A DNA stretch of 64,000 nucleotides, taken from NCBI GenBank assembly GCA_014529385.2, contig CM043963.1:99997412-100061411 (forward strand), given 5' to 3'. The DNA is from Adiantum capillus-veneris. Its lineage: Eukaryota; Streptophyta; Polypodiopsida; Polypodiales; Pteridaceae. A model generated the notes under the pieces. It was not told the origin of the DNA, searched no databases, and saw nothing but the letters and a program-made list of their open reading frames with translations. The position numbers and the translations under genes were made by a program. Positions 50,591-62,389 of this stretch are shown one piece after another (within the stretch, counting starts at the first letter, position 1; each line of letters starts with the position of its first letter).

Positions 50591-52335
50591 GAGAGCCTAC
50601 CCTTAGTAAAGAAAATGAGAGAGCAAGAATTTATGCCGCTATTGACAATCTTGGAGCCCAAAGACAATCTGTTATTATTAAAACAACAACCACCCAGCAA
50701 GGTAAACCTTTTAACCTCCTCATCGATTGTGGTGATAGTCATTCTTTTTTATCCCCAAAATGCTTCCAAAAGTTGAACCTAAATAAAAAACAAGCTAAAG
50801 CTATGACAGTAGAATTGGATAATGAGAAAACCATGGTATCACAACATTCTGTGGAAACTCTTGGACATGCTACTTCAGCTTTCTTTAAAACCCCACCATT
50901 TGTGATGTATGATGGAATTCCTTGATGGATTGGTTATCTAGGAATAACTCTAGCATCCATTGTGGCCTAGGTAGTATGAGCTTTAGAGATAGTCAGGCTA
51001 AGCAAGTCAAAGTACAAGGAAAGAATGGGATTCCAAAGATTCAGTTAGTTAAAGGTAACCGTCTAATCAACGGTATGAGGGCCGGACAATAAATATTTGT
51101 GGTCAACCTGAACAAGATGGATCCAAAATCAAGCATTACAAAACCCTCTTAGCTTCATGAATATTTAGATGTCTTTCCTAAAGATCTCACCTCTCTTCCT
51201 CCCAGTCGACAGATTGATCATGAGATAGAGATTCTTCCAGGAAGTGAGCCAATGTCAAAGAGACCTTATAAAATGGCGCTATACCAGAGGCCATTGAATT
51301 GAAAGAACAGCTTTGTCAACTTATAGAACAAGGATTTATTAGAAGAAAGATGGGACTTTATGACTCTGCATTGATTACAGAGGAATAAACCAGGTAACAA
51401 TTAAGAACAACTATCCTATCCCACAAATCGATGAATTGTTGTACCGGCTACATGGTTCCAAGGTCTTCTCAAAGATAGATCTAAGATCTGGTTATTATCA
51501 AATCAGAATAAAGGAATCAAATACTGCAAAGACAACTTTCAACACCTGATATGGACATTTTGAGTTTATATTAATGTCATTTGGTCTGACTAATGCTCCG
51601 GCTACGTTCAATAGATTGATGCAGGATATTTTCGGGACATACCTAGATGACTTTTTTTTATCTTCTTTGATGATATTCTAATCTACTCAAAGGATGAAGA
51701 AGAACATAAAGACCACCTAAGAAAAGTGCTGGATATTCTTTGAGAACACAAGCTATATGAAAAGATGAGCAAGTGTTCATTTTTCACTCAAGGATTGAGT
51801 ATTTGGGAAAAAATGTTTCGCATGAAGGAATATCAGTGGACCCTTCTAAAGTTCAAGACATTGTTGAATGGCCTCATCCATCAAATGCAAGTGATCTTAG
51901 AGAATTCTTGGGAATCATAGGATGGTATAGAATCTTTATAAAGGATTATGCAGTAATTGCTTCACCCTTGACCGACCTTCTGAAAAAACGAGTGAAGAGA
52001 AGTTGGGTGCCACTACACCAAGAAATATTTGACCAACTTAAGTAGTATGTGACTACAACACCGTGCTTAAAGCTACCAGATTTTAACCAGGCCTTTGAAG
52101 TCGTTATTGATTCTAGTGGAATAGTAGTTGAAGGAGTATTAGTTCAAGAAACAAGACCGATAGCTTGCACCTCACATACGCTTAAGGTTCATGAAAAGAA
52201 CTATCCCACCCATGACCTTGAACTATTGGTAGTTATTCATGCTCTAAAGCTGTGGAGACACTACTTATTGGGATGGAAGTTTTGACTTAAAATAGACCAT
52301 AAGAGCTTAAAGTGGATTTTTACCCAAGCAACTTT

Positions 52336-52776
52336 GAATATGCAACAAAGACGATGGATAGAACTTTTGTAAGGATTTGACTTTGACATCATCTATCATC
52401 CCGGAAAAGAAAACACGGTTGCAGATTCGAATATGCGACAAAGACAATGGGTAGAACCCCGGGGGGTTCACTATATTTAAAACCACTATATCACGTGCGT
52501 TCAGACTCTTTTTCTAAAATTCCTATTTGTGAATTTTCTAGGAAATATAATGAACCCTTTTCTTTTACATTCTGTAAATTTTTTTGAGATTTTTAAAAAA
52601 CATATTCTTATTTAAATTTATTTATGTAATTTTTAACGGATTTAAATACCCTTCTATTGAACTCACGTGATAGGTTACATACTATGTAAGGTGAACCCCT
52701 CGGGGCTAGAAATTTTGTAAGAATTTGACTTTGACATTATCTATTGTCCCGAAAAAGAAAACACGGCTGCAGATTC
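52336..52776 (+). repeat. 93-bp tandem duplication in RNase H of element I, second copy interrupted by a MITE
   Basis: 52336-52428 (gaatatgcaacaaag...gcagattc) is repeated from 52429 (gaatatgcgacaaag) to 52456, then resumes after the MITE at 52707 to 52776. The unit is 31 codons, so the duplication alone is in frame. Confidence 0.8.
52457..52705. mobile_element. MITE copy 1 (249 bp)
   Basis: The ends form a terminal inverted repeat: left CCCCGGGGGGTTCACTATAT, right (reverse complement) CCCCGAGGGGTTCACCTTAC. Similarity extends to a TATCACGTG(C/A)GTTCA block about 30 bp in on each side. The interior is AT-rich with no coding. It is flanked by tagaa at 52452-52456 and 52707-52711, a possible 5-bp target duplication. 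It interrupts the second unit of the 93-bp duplication. Confidence 0.75.
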
Positions 52777-53968
52777 CCTCAATCAAAAACCCTTTTTGAG
52801 CCTAATATCTATACCCAACAACCAAATCATTGAAAAGATTAAGGAAATTGCATCATCTGATCCAGAGTATCAAAGGCAACTTAACCTTGTTCAATCTGGG
52901 GATTCAAAGAATATACCTTCAATGTTACACTTCTCACATGATGGACCTTGTCTCTACTATAGAGATAGGTTATGTGTACCAAAGGACCCTAACTTAAAGA
53001 ACGCTATCTTATTTGAGGCCCATGATAGCCCTACGTTAGGACACCCAGGATATCCGAAGGCTCTTAATGCCGTACAAAAAAGTTTCTATTACACTAGGCA
53101 AAAGGAAGATTGTTCTACACTATGTTCGTCAATGCTTGACATGCTAATGGATTAAAGCTGAGAGAGTTAAACTTCCCGGTAAACTTCAACCATTGGACAT
53201 TCCCCAAATGAAGTGGGAGTGTATAAGTATGTACTTCTTCATTGGATTACCTACGGTACAAGGAGGATATAATTCACTTGTGGTAGATGTTGACCTACTC
53301 ACGAAGGTTGCGCACCTCATATACCGGTCAAGACAACCTTTACCGCTTTTGATATTGCATGACTATTCATTAAAGAGATTTTTAGATTGTCTAGATTGCC
53401 CAAAAGGATTGTAACCAATCGAGATGTGAAGTTTACTTTAACTCTTGGACCTCACTCTTCAAGGCAATTGAAACAAAATTAAACTTTAGTACCACATACC
53501 ATCCTCAATCAGATGGTCAAACAGAACGAGTCAACCAAGTCATTGAAGATACTGATAGCTTATTGCAGTAGAGAGCCTAAACAATGGATTCAATTTTTAC
53601 CCCTAGTGGAATATGCTTACAATGATTCTCATCATCAAAGCATTGGTATAACCCCATTTTGTGCCTTGTATGGTCAAGAATGTGTCTCTCCACTCAACTT
53701 TTTTAACCCTACCATCAGAGTTGAAGCATCTAAGAAGATGCTAGAAGAAATGGAAAATCAAACAAAAGCCATTCAGAAGGATATGTGGGCAGCTTAGGAT
53801 CATCAAATGTAGAATGCTGATAGTAAGAGATCCAAAAGAAGATTCAAAGAAGGTGACAAGTTTTTCTTAGGATTCATCCAAAGAGAAGTACCTTATCACT
53901 TGGAAAGTACAAGAAGCTTAGTCCACATTATTGTGGCCCTTACAAAGTGATCAAGTGTATAGATCATG

Positions 53969-55260
53969 TTGCTCCACCTCCAAGGAAGGTGCAAAGGAAG
54001 GAATCAACTACTCCAAATGCTTCTCAAGCGGAGGTATCGGCTGCTAAGCAAGTCAAAGCTATCCAACTTCAGCTAGGAGAGGTATCCAAATGTGTTACGA
54101 ATTTGGTAAGATGAATTTATAAAATTATGCATCATTATATATGACAACCGGTAAGTCAAGCCTAGGAATTTCCTTAAACCGTCCAAGAAACGTGATTATA
54201 TCACAAGAAAGAAGCATATGATTTCATAGAGTAAAGAAAGAATTGTTTGATTTATGGTTACTGTTTGATAAACTGTCTCTGTTTGATATTAGAAGTTAGT
54301 TACTCATAATTGAGAAATCACTTAAAGAAAACAATTGCTGAAAGAACATCTTATTTCGAGATGGAACTCATGGTTAGTGAGGTGATTTCGTGGTTAGCAG
54401 AGAATAAGTTGAGGTTATCAACTCTCTTTTTGTCTCTTGTGCTTAGGAGGATGCCTTGCGGTTAGCAAGTTGTTTTTTTGCGGTTAGCGACGACTGAGAA
54501 AGTATGCGCATTTTGCGGTTAGCAAATAAGTAGATCCTTTGCAAAGGCTCTATTGGTTAGATAGAGAAAGTCCACAGGTAGTGGAAAACTCTTAAGAATA
54601 AGTGAAAGATTCATATTTGTTGAATTATAGGACTGTCTTCATTAGACCATCTTTGAGAAAGAAATGTTTTGGTGATGTTTGAAGAGCTGGATGAAAGAAC
54701 ATGTGCCTGAAATTAAGAAAAGAACATTGTTTGTATATGTAAAACAGTGTGGTAGTAATTAGAAAAAAAAGCTAAAATGTGTGAGTGTGGGGTGGAAAGT
54801 GGGGTCTAGACAAGTTGTCAGTCAAGGATGGGTGGTCTCAGTTAGTCAAGAAACTCTTCACTCCCTCTTATAAAGAGAAGCAAAATTAGAGACTCACTGT
54901 GCCAAGAGTCAAGAAGTCCTAACTATACGTGCCCCTGAAAGCTATGGACTCGATTACTCGATTACTTTTCATAAGATTACCAGTTAGTTTAGAATAAGTC
55001 TCATATCATATTTATGGTTTATGGATGGTGGCCGTGCCTCTTAAACGTGGGGAAAAAGAAGTTGTTTATGGATTCTAAATATGTCAATGAGATTTCATCT
55101 TTATGTTAGGAAGTAGTTTTCATTAGAATCCTTGATTTATCGACCTAGCTTGTGGTGTATGACCCTTATAACCATGAACATGATGGATAGAGGACTTCCT
55201 CTCTTCTGTTGCTCGTATCTCTAAAGTTGCCCCAATCTTCTCGGGGTTGGAGACCTCACA
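53969..55260 (+). repeat. 3' LTR of element I, U3 missing
   Basis: From gttgctccacctccaagg it follows element D's LTR through the exon-like ORF (53970-54107, open to the donor tttg/gtaagatg), the gttagc motifs and the terminal ggccgtgcctcttaaacg block, ending AGACCTCACA. Promoter and exon start are absent because of a deletion junction with integrase. Confidence 0.75.
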
Positions 55261-55984
55261 CAATTGGATTTCCAAATTCAATCAGGCATTAGTATGGAAA
55301 TGGAGACCAAAACAATTACACCCTTGACCATCTTTCAAGTCTCCCAGACCAGGCTTAAAGTGGGTACCTAAAGCTCAGCAAAGCACCAACAAGAACTAAC
55401 TCTGGCACTCACCAAACCAACCATTAAAGAGGGAGAAATTTGTCTTTGACACCTTTTTTTTGGTAAATGCAACATAGATGCAACCTCGCTAGCAAAAACC
55501 ATTGAAAAATTTATTCAGTACCCTCATCTTACAGAATAGTGTTACCCAATGCATCTCTTCCATAAACATGATAGGGCCACATTTCACGGCCTTAGATAGA
55601 TACATTGTTTATGACCATGCACATTGCACAAACCTTTGTCTACAATGAAGCATGTTGCAAGACATTTAGTCTACAAGGTGATGAGAGATTATGTGTATAG
55701 TGTATAAAGTATGTTTTGATGTGTAAATTTTTATTTTTCTACCGACCTTTTAGCAAAAAATTTCCCTTATCAAGCATAGTATTGAGGCCATATTGACACA
55801 TTTTGGCAGGTGAGATGCCAAGAGTGAGAGTATATACTTATGAGTGTGAGAAATAATTTTGGTCAAATAATAACAATTTTTAGTAATTTTCCTTCTTTTT
55901 AACCTAAGAATGATAAAAATTTAATAAACAAAGACGAGAAATTCAGATTTAAGTTTTGAAAGAAAATTCCAATCTAGAAAGCAA
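55261..55984. other. Unassigned stretch between elements I and H
   Basis: No recognised motif. May contain flanking DNA of I or decayed 5' copia sequence. Confidence 0.25.
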
Positions 55985-55993
55985 GAGCTTTGC

Positions 55994-56452
55994 TTGAAAT
56001 GTACTCTGGGCACCCTCCATTCCGATCGAGGGGGGGAGTATATGTTTCATGAATTTAATGCATCTTTGGGTAGTCGTGGGATAAAAAACCAATGTACATT
56101 GCCTTATACGCCTCAAAAAAATGTTGTTGCTGAGAGGAAAAATAGGTCACTTATAGAAATGGCACAATGTATGATCAAAAGTCAAGCTTTGCCGCATTTT
56201 TTGTGGCTTGAGACCATCATGTGTGCCAATTATGTACTAAACAGGTGTCCTACAAAATCTTTGCAGTCTATTACTTCATATGAAGCATGGCATGATAGAA
56301 AGCCTTCTATTGACCACATGAGTGTTTTTGGTTGTTTGGCATATGCTTTGGTTCCACAAACACAACGCAAAAAATTAGATGATAAGGCTGTCAAATGTAT
56401 TTTTTTTCATTATAGTGCTGAAAGAAAAGGTTATAGGTTGTATCATCCATAA
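55994..56452 (+). pseudogene. Integrase core of element H
   Basis: 152 open codons with TLHSDRGGEYMFHEF (second catalytic Asp), PYTPQKNVVAERKNRSLIEM (catalytic Glu), LPHFLWLETIMCANYVLNRC and SYEAWHDRKPSIDHMSVFGC, all signature copia integrase motifs. The zinc-binding end and the first Asp are lost with the 5' end. Confidence 0.85.
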
Positions 56453-56671
56453 AAAACTCATATTTTGGTTTCATCGGATGTTGTGTTTGTGGAAGATTCT
56501 GTTCAGCCCTTGCTGTCATGTACTAGGGATAGTAATGTAAGCTCACAAGACATTTATGACACTTTGCTGCCTCTTTTTAGTGGTCGAAGTTGGAATGTAA
56601 ATTCCAATGAGGCAAATGTACAACCTATGGGGGTTTTTGAAAATGGTATAGATACTGATGCAGATGTACAC

Positions 56672-56916
56672 CCAGGGTGGTCATCTAAGAAAAATGTAAC
56701 CTATCACGTGAGTTCAACAGAAGGGTATTTAAAGTTCTTGAAGCATACAAAATATATATATAGAAGGAAATTATTTTTTCAAATTTGAAAAAAACTTACA
56801 GATTTTAAAAGAAAAGGGTACATTATATTCCTAACAAAATTTACAGATAAGGGGTTTTACAAACATGCCTTGAACGCATGTGATATGGTAGTTTTACACA
56901 TAGTGAACCCCTCAAT
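56672..56916. mobile_element. MITE copy 2 (about 245 bp)
   Basis: Same family as 52457-52705: left end with gtaacctatcacgtgagttcaac, right end tgaacgcatgtgatatggtagttttacacatagtgaacccctcaa. Flanked by gatgtacac (56663-56671) and gatgtacat (56917-56925), a 9-bp duplication with one mismatch. The right 58 bp are duplicated in tandem (56869 and 56927), giving an extra end at 56974 and a further gatgtacat. Confidence 0.65.
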
Positions 56917-57179
56917 GATGTACATCCTTGAACGCACGTGATATGGTAGTTTTACACATAGTAAACCCCTCAAGGATGTACATGATGTACTTGATGAGGA
57001 AAGGGCTGAAAATGAGCAGGCTAGAAATATGCCAAAATGGCTAATGCATACATTACGTGACAGTAAATTGGATGTACCTTTGTCTAGTCCTACTCGTTCA
57101 GACTCTCACCATGCATCTTATGCATCAATTGTTATGCTTTGGTTGTGTCTAGCTTACATATATTGAGGAACCTCTGTCT

Positions 57180-58169
57180 TTTGATAAAGCACAAATTTCA
57201 ACAAATTGGATTGCTGCCATGCAATTAGGATATGATGCACTTATAGAAAATGACACATGGAATTTATGTGATTTTCCTCCTGGCAAAAAGGCCATTGGTA
57301 CGAAGTGGGTTTACAAGTGAAATGCAAGCCGAATGGTGAGATTGATCTCTGTAAGGATCGACTTGTTGCAAAGGTTTATGCACAGCAAAAAGGCATAGAT
57401 TATGAAGAGAATTTTTCATCCACCTTTTGTATGACTATTGTGCATTTTCTATGTGCATTGACAATCCATTTTGGTTGGGATGTACATCAATCACACATTG
57501 TTACTACTGTCTTGAATGGTTACATATTTGAGGAAGTTTATGTAGCACAGCCTCATGGTTTTGTCAAGAAAGGACAAGAGGATAAGGTGTGCAAATGCAA
57601 CAAAGCTTTATATGGGTTGAAGTAATGTGCTCGTGCTTGGTATGAGAAGGCTGACACTCATTTGGTTAAACGAGGGTTTTGTAACATTCCAATAGAATGC
57701 ACATTGTATGTAAAGTGTGAGGGTGTTGTACTTCTCATTCTGGTTCTTTATGTTGATGATTTGTTGATCAATGGACCAAATGAGAGGCAACTTTCTCAAT
57801 TTTAGGCTGGTTTGAATTCTACTTTCAAGATGAAATATTTGGGGTTGTTGCATCATTACTTGGGTATATAGTTTAAGCAGTGTGATGGTGGTATTTCCTT
57901 GTGTCGCAGAAGTTACATTATGTAAGTTTGGACTTCAGGATTGCAAACCTATTGCCACTCCCATGATTAAAGGTTTGAAATTGAGTCTTAATGATGCTGG
58001 TGATCCTACAGATGCCACTCTTTACCAAACTGTTGTTGGATGCCTCATTTATGTATGCAACACGAGGCCGGATATTCAATTTGTAGTCTTAAAGGTCAGC
58101 AGATTTATGCATAGCCTAGGGTCTAAGCATTGGCAGGATGTCAAGAGGATTTTTGACTACTTGAGTTGA
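57180..58169 (+). pseudogene. Reverse transcriptase of element H
   Basis: Starts near W-I-A-A-M and AIGTKWV; the frame 57305-57625 includes CKDRLVAKVYAQQKGIDYEENF, WDVHQSHIVTTVLNGYIFEEVY and CNKALYGLK. The catalytic box reads LYVDDLLI near 57749. It continues to PIATPMIKGLKLSLND and YQTVVGCLIYVCNTRPDIQF. Stops at the end of YGLK and elsewhere disable it. Confidence 0.85.
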
Positions 58170-58184
58170 ACTTTTCATCTTGGT

Positions 58185-58694
58185 TTGTTTTATCCCAAGG
58201 GGGGATCATTGCTGCTATACTTACATGCTTTTGAGGACTCAAATTGGGCTGGTTGTTTTGATACCCGAGTGTCCACAAGTGGTTTTTGTCTCATGCTTGG
58301 TAGTTCATGTATATCATGGGTGAGCAAGAATCAACCTATTGTGGCCACTTCTAGTTGTGAGGCTGAGTACAAGGCAATTTGCATAGCTACAGTTGAGTGT
58401 GTATGGCTCAGACGCCTTATGGATGCTTTGGGTGTTGGACATGACACTGCCAACACTATCTACACTGACAGTCAGAGTGCATTGGCAACTACGGGGAACC
58501 TAGTTTTTCATGCTTGCACAAAGCACATTGAGGTGCATTACCACTATGTCAGGGAGAGTCTCTTAACAAGAGAGATCAGCTTGGCTTATGTGCCAACACG
58601 GGACAACCTTGCAGATATTTTCACAAAGGCATTGTCTCATGAGAAGTTGGAAGCTTTTCACAAAGCTTTGGGCTTACTCCCCTTTGTGGACTAA
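58185..58694 (+). CDS. RNase H domain of element H (intact ORF)
   Basis: 169 codons with the copia RNase H residues: AFEDSNWAGC (Asp), TSSCEAEYKAI (Glu), IYTDSQSAL (Asp) and PTRDNLADIFTKAL (last Asp), ending LLPFVD. It would degrade RNA in the RNA-DNA hybrid and normally forms part of a longer polyprotein. It is separated from RT by a stop before 58185. Confidence 0.8.
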   Translation: MFYPKGGSLLLYLHAFEDSNWAGCFDTRVSTSGFCLMLGSSCISWVSKNQPIVATSSCEAEYKAICIATVECVWLRRLMDALGVGHDTANTIYTDSQSALATTGNLVFHACTKHIEVHYHYVRESLLTREISLAYVPTRDNLADIFTKALSHEKLEAFHKALGLLPFVD

Positions 58695-58757
58695 TCATGT
58701 CATCAGGACATGGAAATTCCCTTTACAATGTGCCAACTCTCATTCACCACATCACTC

Positions 58758-58996
58758 CGTTGGGGATTTGTTACCATATACATGTGGTAGTGATGTGTGT
58801 GAAAACACTTAGGACCACCAAGGCATTTTTTCCCTCTTTAGGATTTTTTTCCCCCATGCATTGTATATACGCCCATTCATTCTAGGGCTATCTATCTTTC
58901 CATTGCACACTAAGTAATACACTCTTTGTTGTGTGCCTTGAGCTTCCTTCATCTTCTCCAAGCTGTGTGTGATTTCTTACAACCCTAATTCCAACA
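58758..58996 (+). repeat. Probable 3' LTR of element H (239 bp)
   Basis: The ends look like a mutated TGTTGG (here CGTTGG) and CCAACA, the usual copia terminal inverted repeat. A TATA-like tgtatatac lies at 58862. The size fits a short copia LTR. The 5' copy is absent, so the limits rest on motifs only. Confidence 0.6.
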
Positions 58997-59656
58997 TTTC
59001 CTATATACCAAGGACTTTACACCCAGGATTGTATCCAAAACACTCTCTAGGAAAATCTGAGTACTATAGTAATATGTGGCATAGGTTTCTATATACCCAA
59101 GACTTTATACCTAGGATGTATCCAAACACTCTCTAGGAAAAACTTTATTGGCGAGAATGACTTTGTCCACATTCTATGGGAGCATATATTCAAAGCATGA
59201 CAATTTCTTCAAGGCAAACATTGTGGTAGTCCCCTCTTGTAGCATTCCTTTGTGAAAGACCAGGATTGGTGCCACTCAAAGTTTTGCAAGATATTATGAA
59301 TGAGACTACATCCCTTCCACTGTACTCTTTGGTCCGATGTTGGATAAAGTCATCCTTTTTAGGATTCCAAGATTACATTTATAACCATTTGTAGACATCT
59401 TGTCCCTTCTATGACCTCTTGTTGTTGGTGTAATGTCCAGAGTTCCTTTGGAAATATGGTGGTTTTGACTTTGGTGCCATCAGCAACATGAAACCTCCCA
59501 ATAAAGATGTTTGCTGGTATTTTGGCGAGCTCTTCTTTTGAGATTTGTTCTTTCTCATTTGATCATATTTCTACAACTTGGTAGGGGGAAGCTTCCCATT
59601 ACTTTCTTGGTCATCTGCGAGGCATAATGTCATCAAGAAATCATGTGATTAGCTCT
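58997..59656. other. Unassigned stretch with an imperfect ~89-bp tandem duplication
   Basis: ctatatacc(a/c)aagactttacacc... and aaacactctctaggaaaa occur at about 59000-59055 and 59089-59143. The remainder has no recognised coding. Element B's 5' part is missing beyond ~59657. Confidence 0.4.
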
Positions 59657-62389
59657 TGAAGTTGACCACCTAACAAGCCTCCTTATCGAGTCTCACAAGC
59701 TCAACAAGAGGAGATCATGAGGCAAGTACAAGAACTGGTAGACAAAGGGATGGTGAGGCCTAGTTCCTCTCCCTTTTGTTCTCCAGTCCTTTTAGTGCAA
59801 AAGAAAGATGGTACATACCGTATGTGTGTGGACTATCGAGCACTAAACAATATCACTATCAAAAACTGATTTCCCGTACCTCGAGTAGAAGATCTGTTTG
59901 ATAAGCTACAAGGCTCTACCTACTTCAGTAGGATTGACCTTAAGAGTGGCAATCATCAAATAAGAATAGTGGATGAAGATATCTTAAAGACCGCGTTTCG
60001 CACAAGGTTTGGTCTTTATGAATATCTAGTCATGCCTTTTGGCTTGACTAATGCACCAGCTACGTTCAATCGTTTGATGGAGAAATTTTTTAGACCATAT
60101 CGTAAATTCACTGGAGTGTTCTTTGATGATATCATCATCTACTCCAAGTCTTTGGAGGAACATAAGCAACATCTCCAAGTGATTTTTCAAGCATTGAGGG
60201 AGAACAAGCTTTATCTCAACCAAAAGAAAAGCGAATTCTTCCTTCAAGAGATTCAATACCTAGGTCATATTATCTCTAAAGATGGTATCCAAATGGATCC
60301 ATCAAAGTTAGAGGTAATAAAAGCATGGCCTAACCCAAGAAATCTACATGAGCTAAGAAGCTTTGTTGGTATGTGCGCATACTATAGACGCTTCATAGCA
60401 AAATTCTCTCAAGTAGCAGGACCACTACACGACTTAACTAAGAAGAACGTTAAGTTTGTATGGACTGCTAAGGAGAAAAATGCTTTTGAAAAGCTCAAAG
60501 AGAAACTTACTTCCCAATCAGTCCTCGTGCTTCTGAATCTCTCAAAGCCATTTGAGGTCCAATGTGATGCTTGTGGTGATTGCCTTCGAGCAGTTTTTCT
60601 TCAAGAAGGGCATGCCATAGCATATGAGAGCCAAAGGCTCAATATTGATAAACGAGTCTTGGGCATTTATGAGAAAGAGCTTTTAGCTCTTCTACATGCC
60701 CTAAACATATGGAAGCACTACCTATTGGGGACTCCATTTATCCTACAAACCGACCACCAAAGTCTCAAGTATTTCATGATGCAAACCAAGCTTTCCGACA
60801 AACAAATGAGGTGGGAAAATTTTCTTTCGCAATTTAATTTCCATATTGCTCACATAGCTGGTAAGCACAATCAAGTTGCCGATGCACTTTCACTACGACC
60901 AAAAGTTAATGCGGTGTCAATAGCTACTCACAATGATCTATCCTCTATGATAGATGAGTATGCTACTGACCCTGACTTTAGAGACATAATGTCAGCCCTT
61001 GATTTGGGGAAGAAAGAGGAACCATTCACCTTGCAGGATGGTTATCTTCTCCACGGCAATAGGCTATGTGTTACCCATTCCCTTCGTAAGAAAGTTATGT
61101 ATGAATCCCATGCTCCTCCATATGCGGGGCATAGAGATATTCAACCTACTCTCCGAGGAGTAGAGACATACTTCTATTGGCCTACCATGAAAGTGGACAT
61201 ACAACAGTATGTATCAAAATGTGTAGTATGCCAAAAGACCAAGTATGATAGAGGGAAGCCACCTGAATTACTCCAGCCATTGCCTATTCCAAATTCACCA
61301 TGGGAGAGTATATCCATGGATTTCATCTTTGGATTACCCAAGTCTATCCATGGGAATACAGGAATATGGACAATAGTCGACAGGTTTAGCAAGCAAGCAC
61401 ATTTTATTCCTGTCAAAAAGACTATTAAGGCACATCAAATGGCAACTCTCTTCATATCTCAGATTTTCAAGCACCATGGATTACCCACATCCATCGTGTC
61501 AGATAGAGATCCTAGAATGACCAGTAATTTTTGGAAAGGTCTCTTTGAAAATCTAGGAACAAGATTGAATTTCTCTTCGGCCTACCACCCCCAAACGGAT
61601 GGACAAAGTGAGATAGCCAATCTTATGATACTCGATCTACTCAAGACTTATGTTACCAAAGTAGATCAACGCTCACAATGGGAAAAGTACTTACCTCTTG
61701 TAGAGTATGCCTACAATAATACTGTACATACTTCTACGGGAAAAGCACCTTTTGAGATCATTGAGGGAAGACCTAAAAGTCCCTTGCTACTCAAAGTACA
61801 TGGGAAGATCTTCGCCGCCGATGAGTATAGCCGTGACTTACAAGAATCTTTTCAAAAGATTAGGGAGGCTATATCCATCTCTCAACAAAGGCAAAAAGAA
61901 GTTGTTGATAAGCACAGAATAGCCTTAATGTTCAAAGAAAATGATTGGGTCTTACTTAAGTTTCCTAAGGCTCGAATAAGGCAAACGACGGGAAAAAATC
62001 CTACGGGCCATCAAAAGTATTATGCTAAACTAGCAAAAAGATACTATGGTCCTTTCCAAATCTTGAAGCCCATCAATGAGACGGCTTATCAACTCAAGTT
62101 GCCCAACCATTGGCTCATACACAATGCCTTTCATGTAAGCCTACTTAAGCCCTACAAAGGAGAGCCACCAACTGAACCAATCATTGAAGACCCTCCCGAA
62201 GTTGAAGACCAAGAAGAGGTGCTACAACCCAAAGATGTCCTTCGACATGAAGACAAGGTACTACGACATGGTAAGATTATCCGATGGTATCTTATTAAGT
62301 TCAAAAATTATCCTTTTGAAGATGCTAGAGGGATGCAAGGAGTACAGCTTAAGGATAGTATTGATAGCCGTTTTTTCATCTCTTTGTAA
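59657..62389 (+). CDS. pol: Element B polyprotein: RT, RNase H, integrase, chromodomain-like tail
   Basis: The reading frame begins near [12 protein letters not shown] (59657) and is broken only by TGA at 59867-59869 (CGA in relatives). The uninterrupted part is 806 codons from 59969. In that numbering RT has FFDD at 51-54 (YXDD variant) after [13 protein letters not shown]. RNase H has D200, E237, D262 and D305. The integrase zinc site is H381, H388, C418 and C421, and its catalytic triad is D451, D512 and E548 with the standard D-35-E spacing. The C-terminus has [27 protein letters not shown] and a chromodomain-like [18 protein letters not shown], where Gly replaces a usual Trp. The frame runs about 28 nt into the 3' LTR. 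Gag and protease are absent; probably inactive. Confidence 0.9.

Larger units (their letters stand above)
50591..53965 (+). pseudogene. pol of element I (protease, RT, RNase H, integrase)
   Basis: Protease loop FNLLIDCGDSHSFLSP at ~50707. RT has [36 protein letters not shown] and a decayed DDIL box (~51400-51690). The connection EYLGKNVSHEGISVDPSKV (51788) and RNase H FEVVIDSSGIVVEGVLVQ, NYPTHDLELLVVIHALKLW follow. The integrase zinc region has HDSPTLGHPGYPKA and the core IGLPTVQGGYNSLVVDVD; the C-terminal part has [19 protein letters not shown] and ends at PYKVIKCIDHV (53965), where it joins LTR sequence directly. Multiple stops and frameshifts. Confidence 0.8.
48830..55260 (+). mobile_element. 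Element I: decayed pol-bearing relative of element D
   Basis: Partial 5' LTR (48830-49112), mutated primer site, hairpin leader, gag, protease, RT, RNase H and integrase pieces in plus-strand order, then a partial 3' LTR (~53969-55260). LTR, leader and gag match element D, making I the autonomous type from which D could have been mobilised. It carries many stops, a 93-bp duplication and a MITE. Both LTRs have lost their U3 ends. Confidence 0.85.
55985..58996 (+). mobile_element. Element H: 5'-truncated Ty1/copia element with 3' LTR
   Basis: Integrase is followed by RT and RNase H, the Ty1/copia order, and then a short LTR. Gag, protease and the first part of integrase are missing. A MITE interrupts the region between integrase and RT. 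RNase H is intact; RT has stops. Confidence 0.85.
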
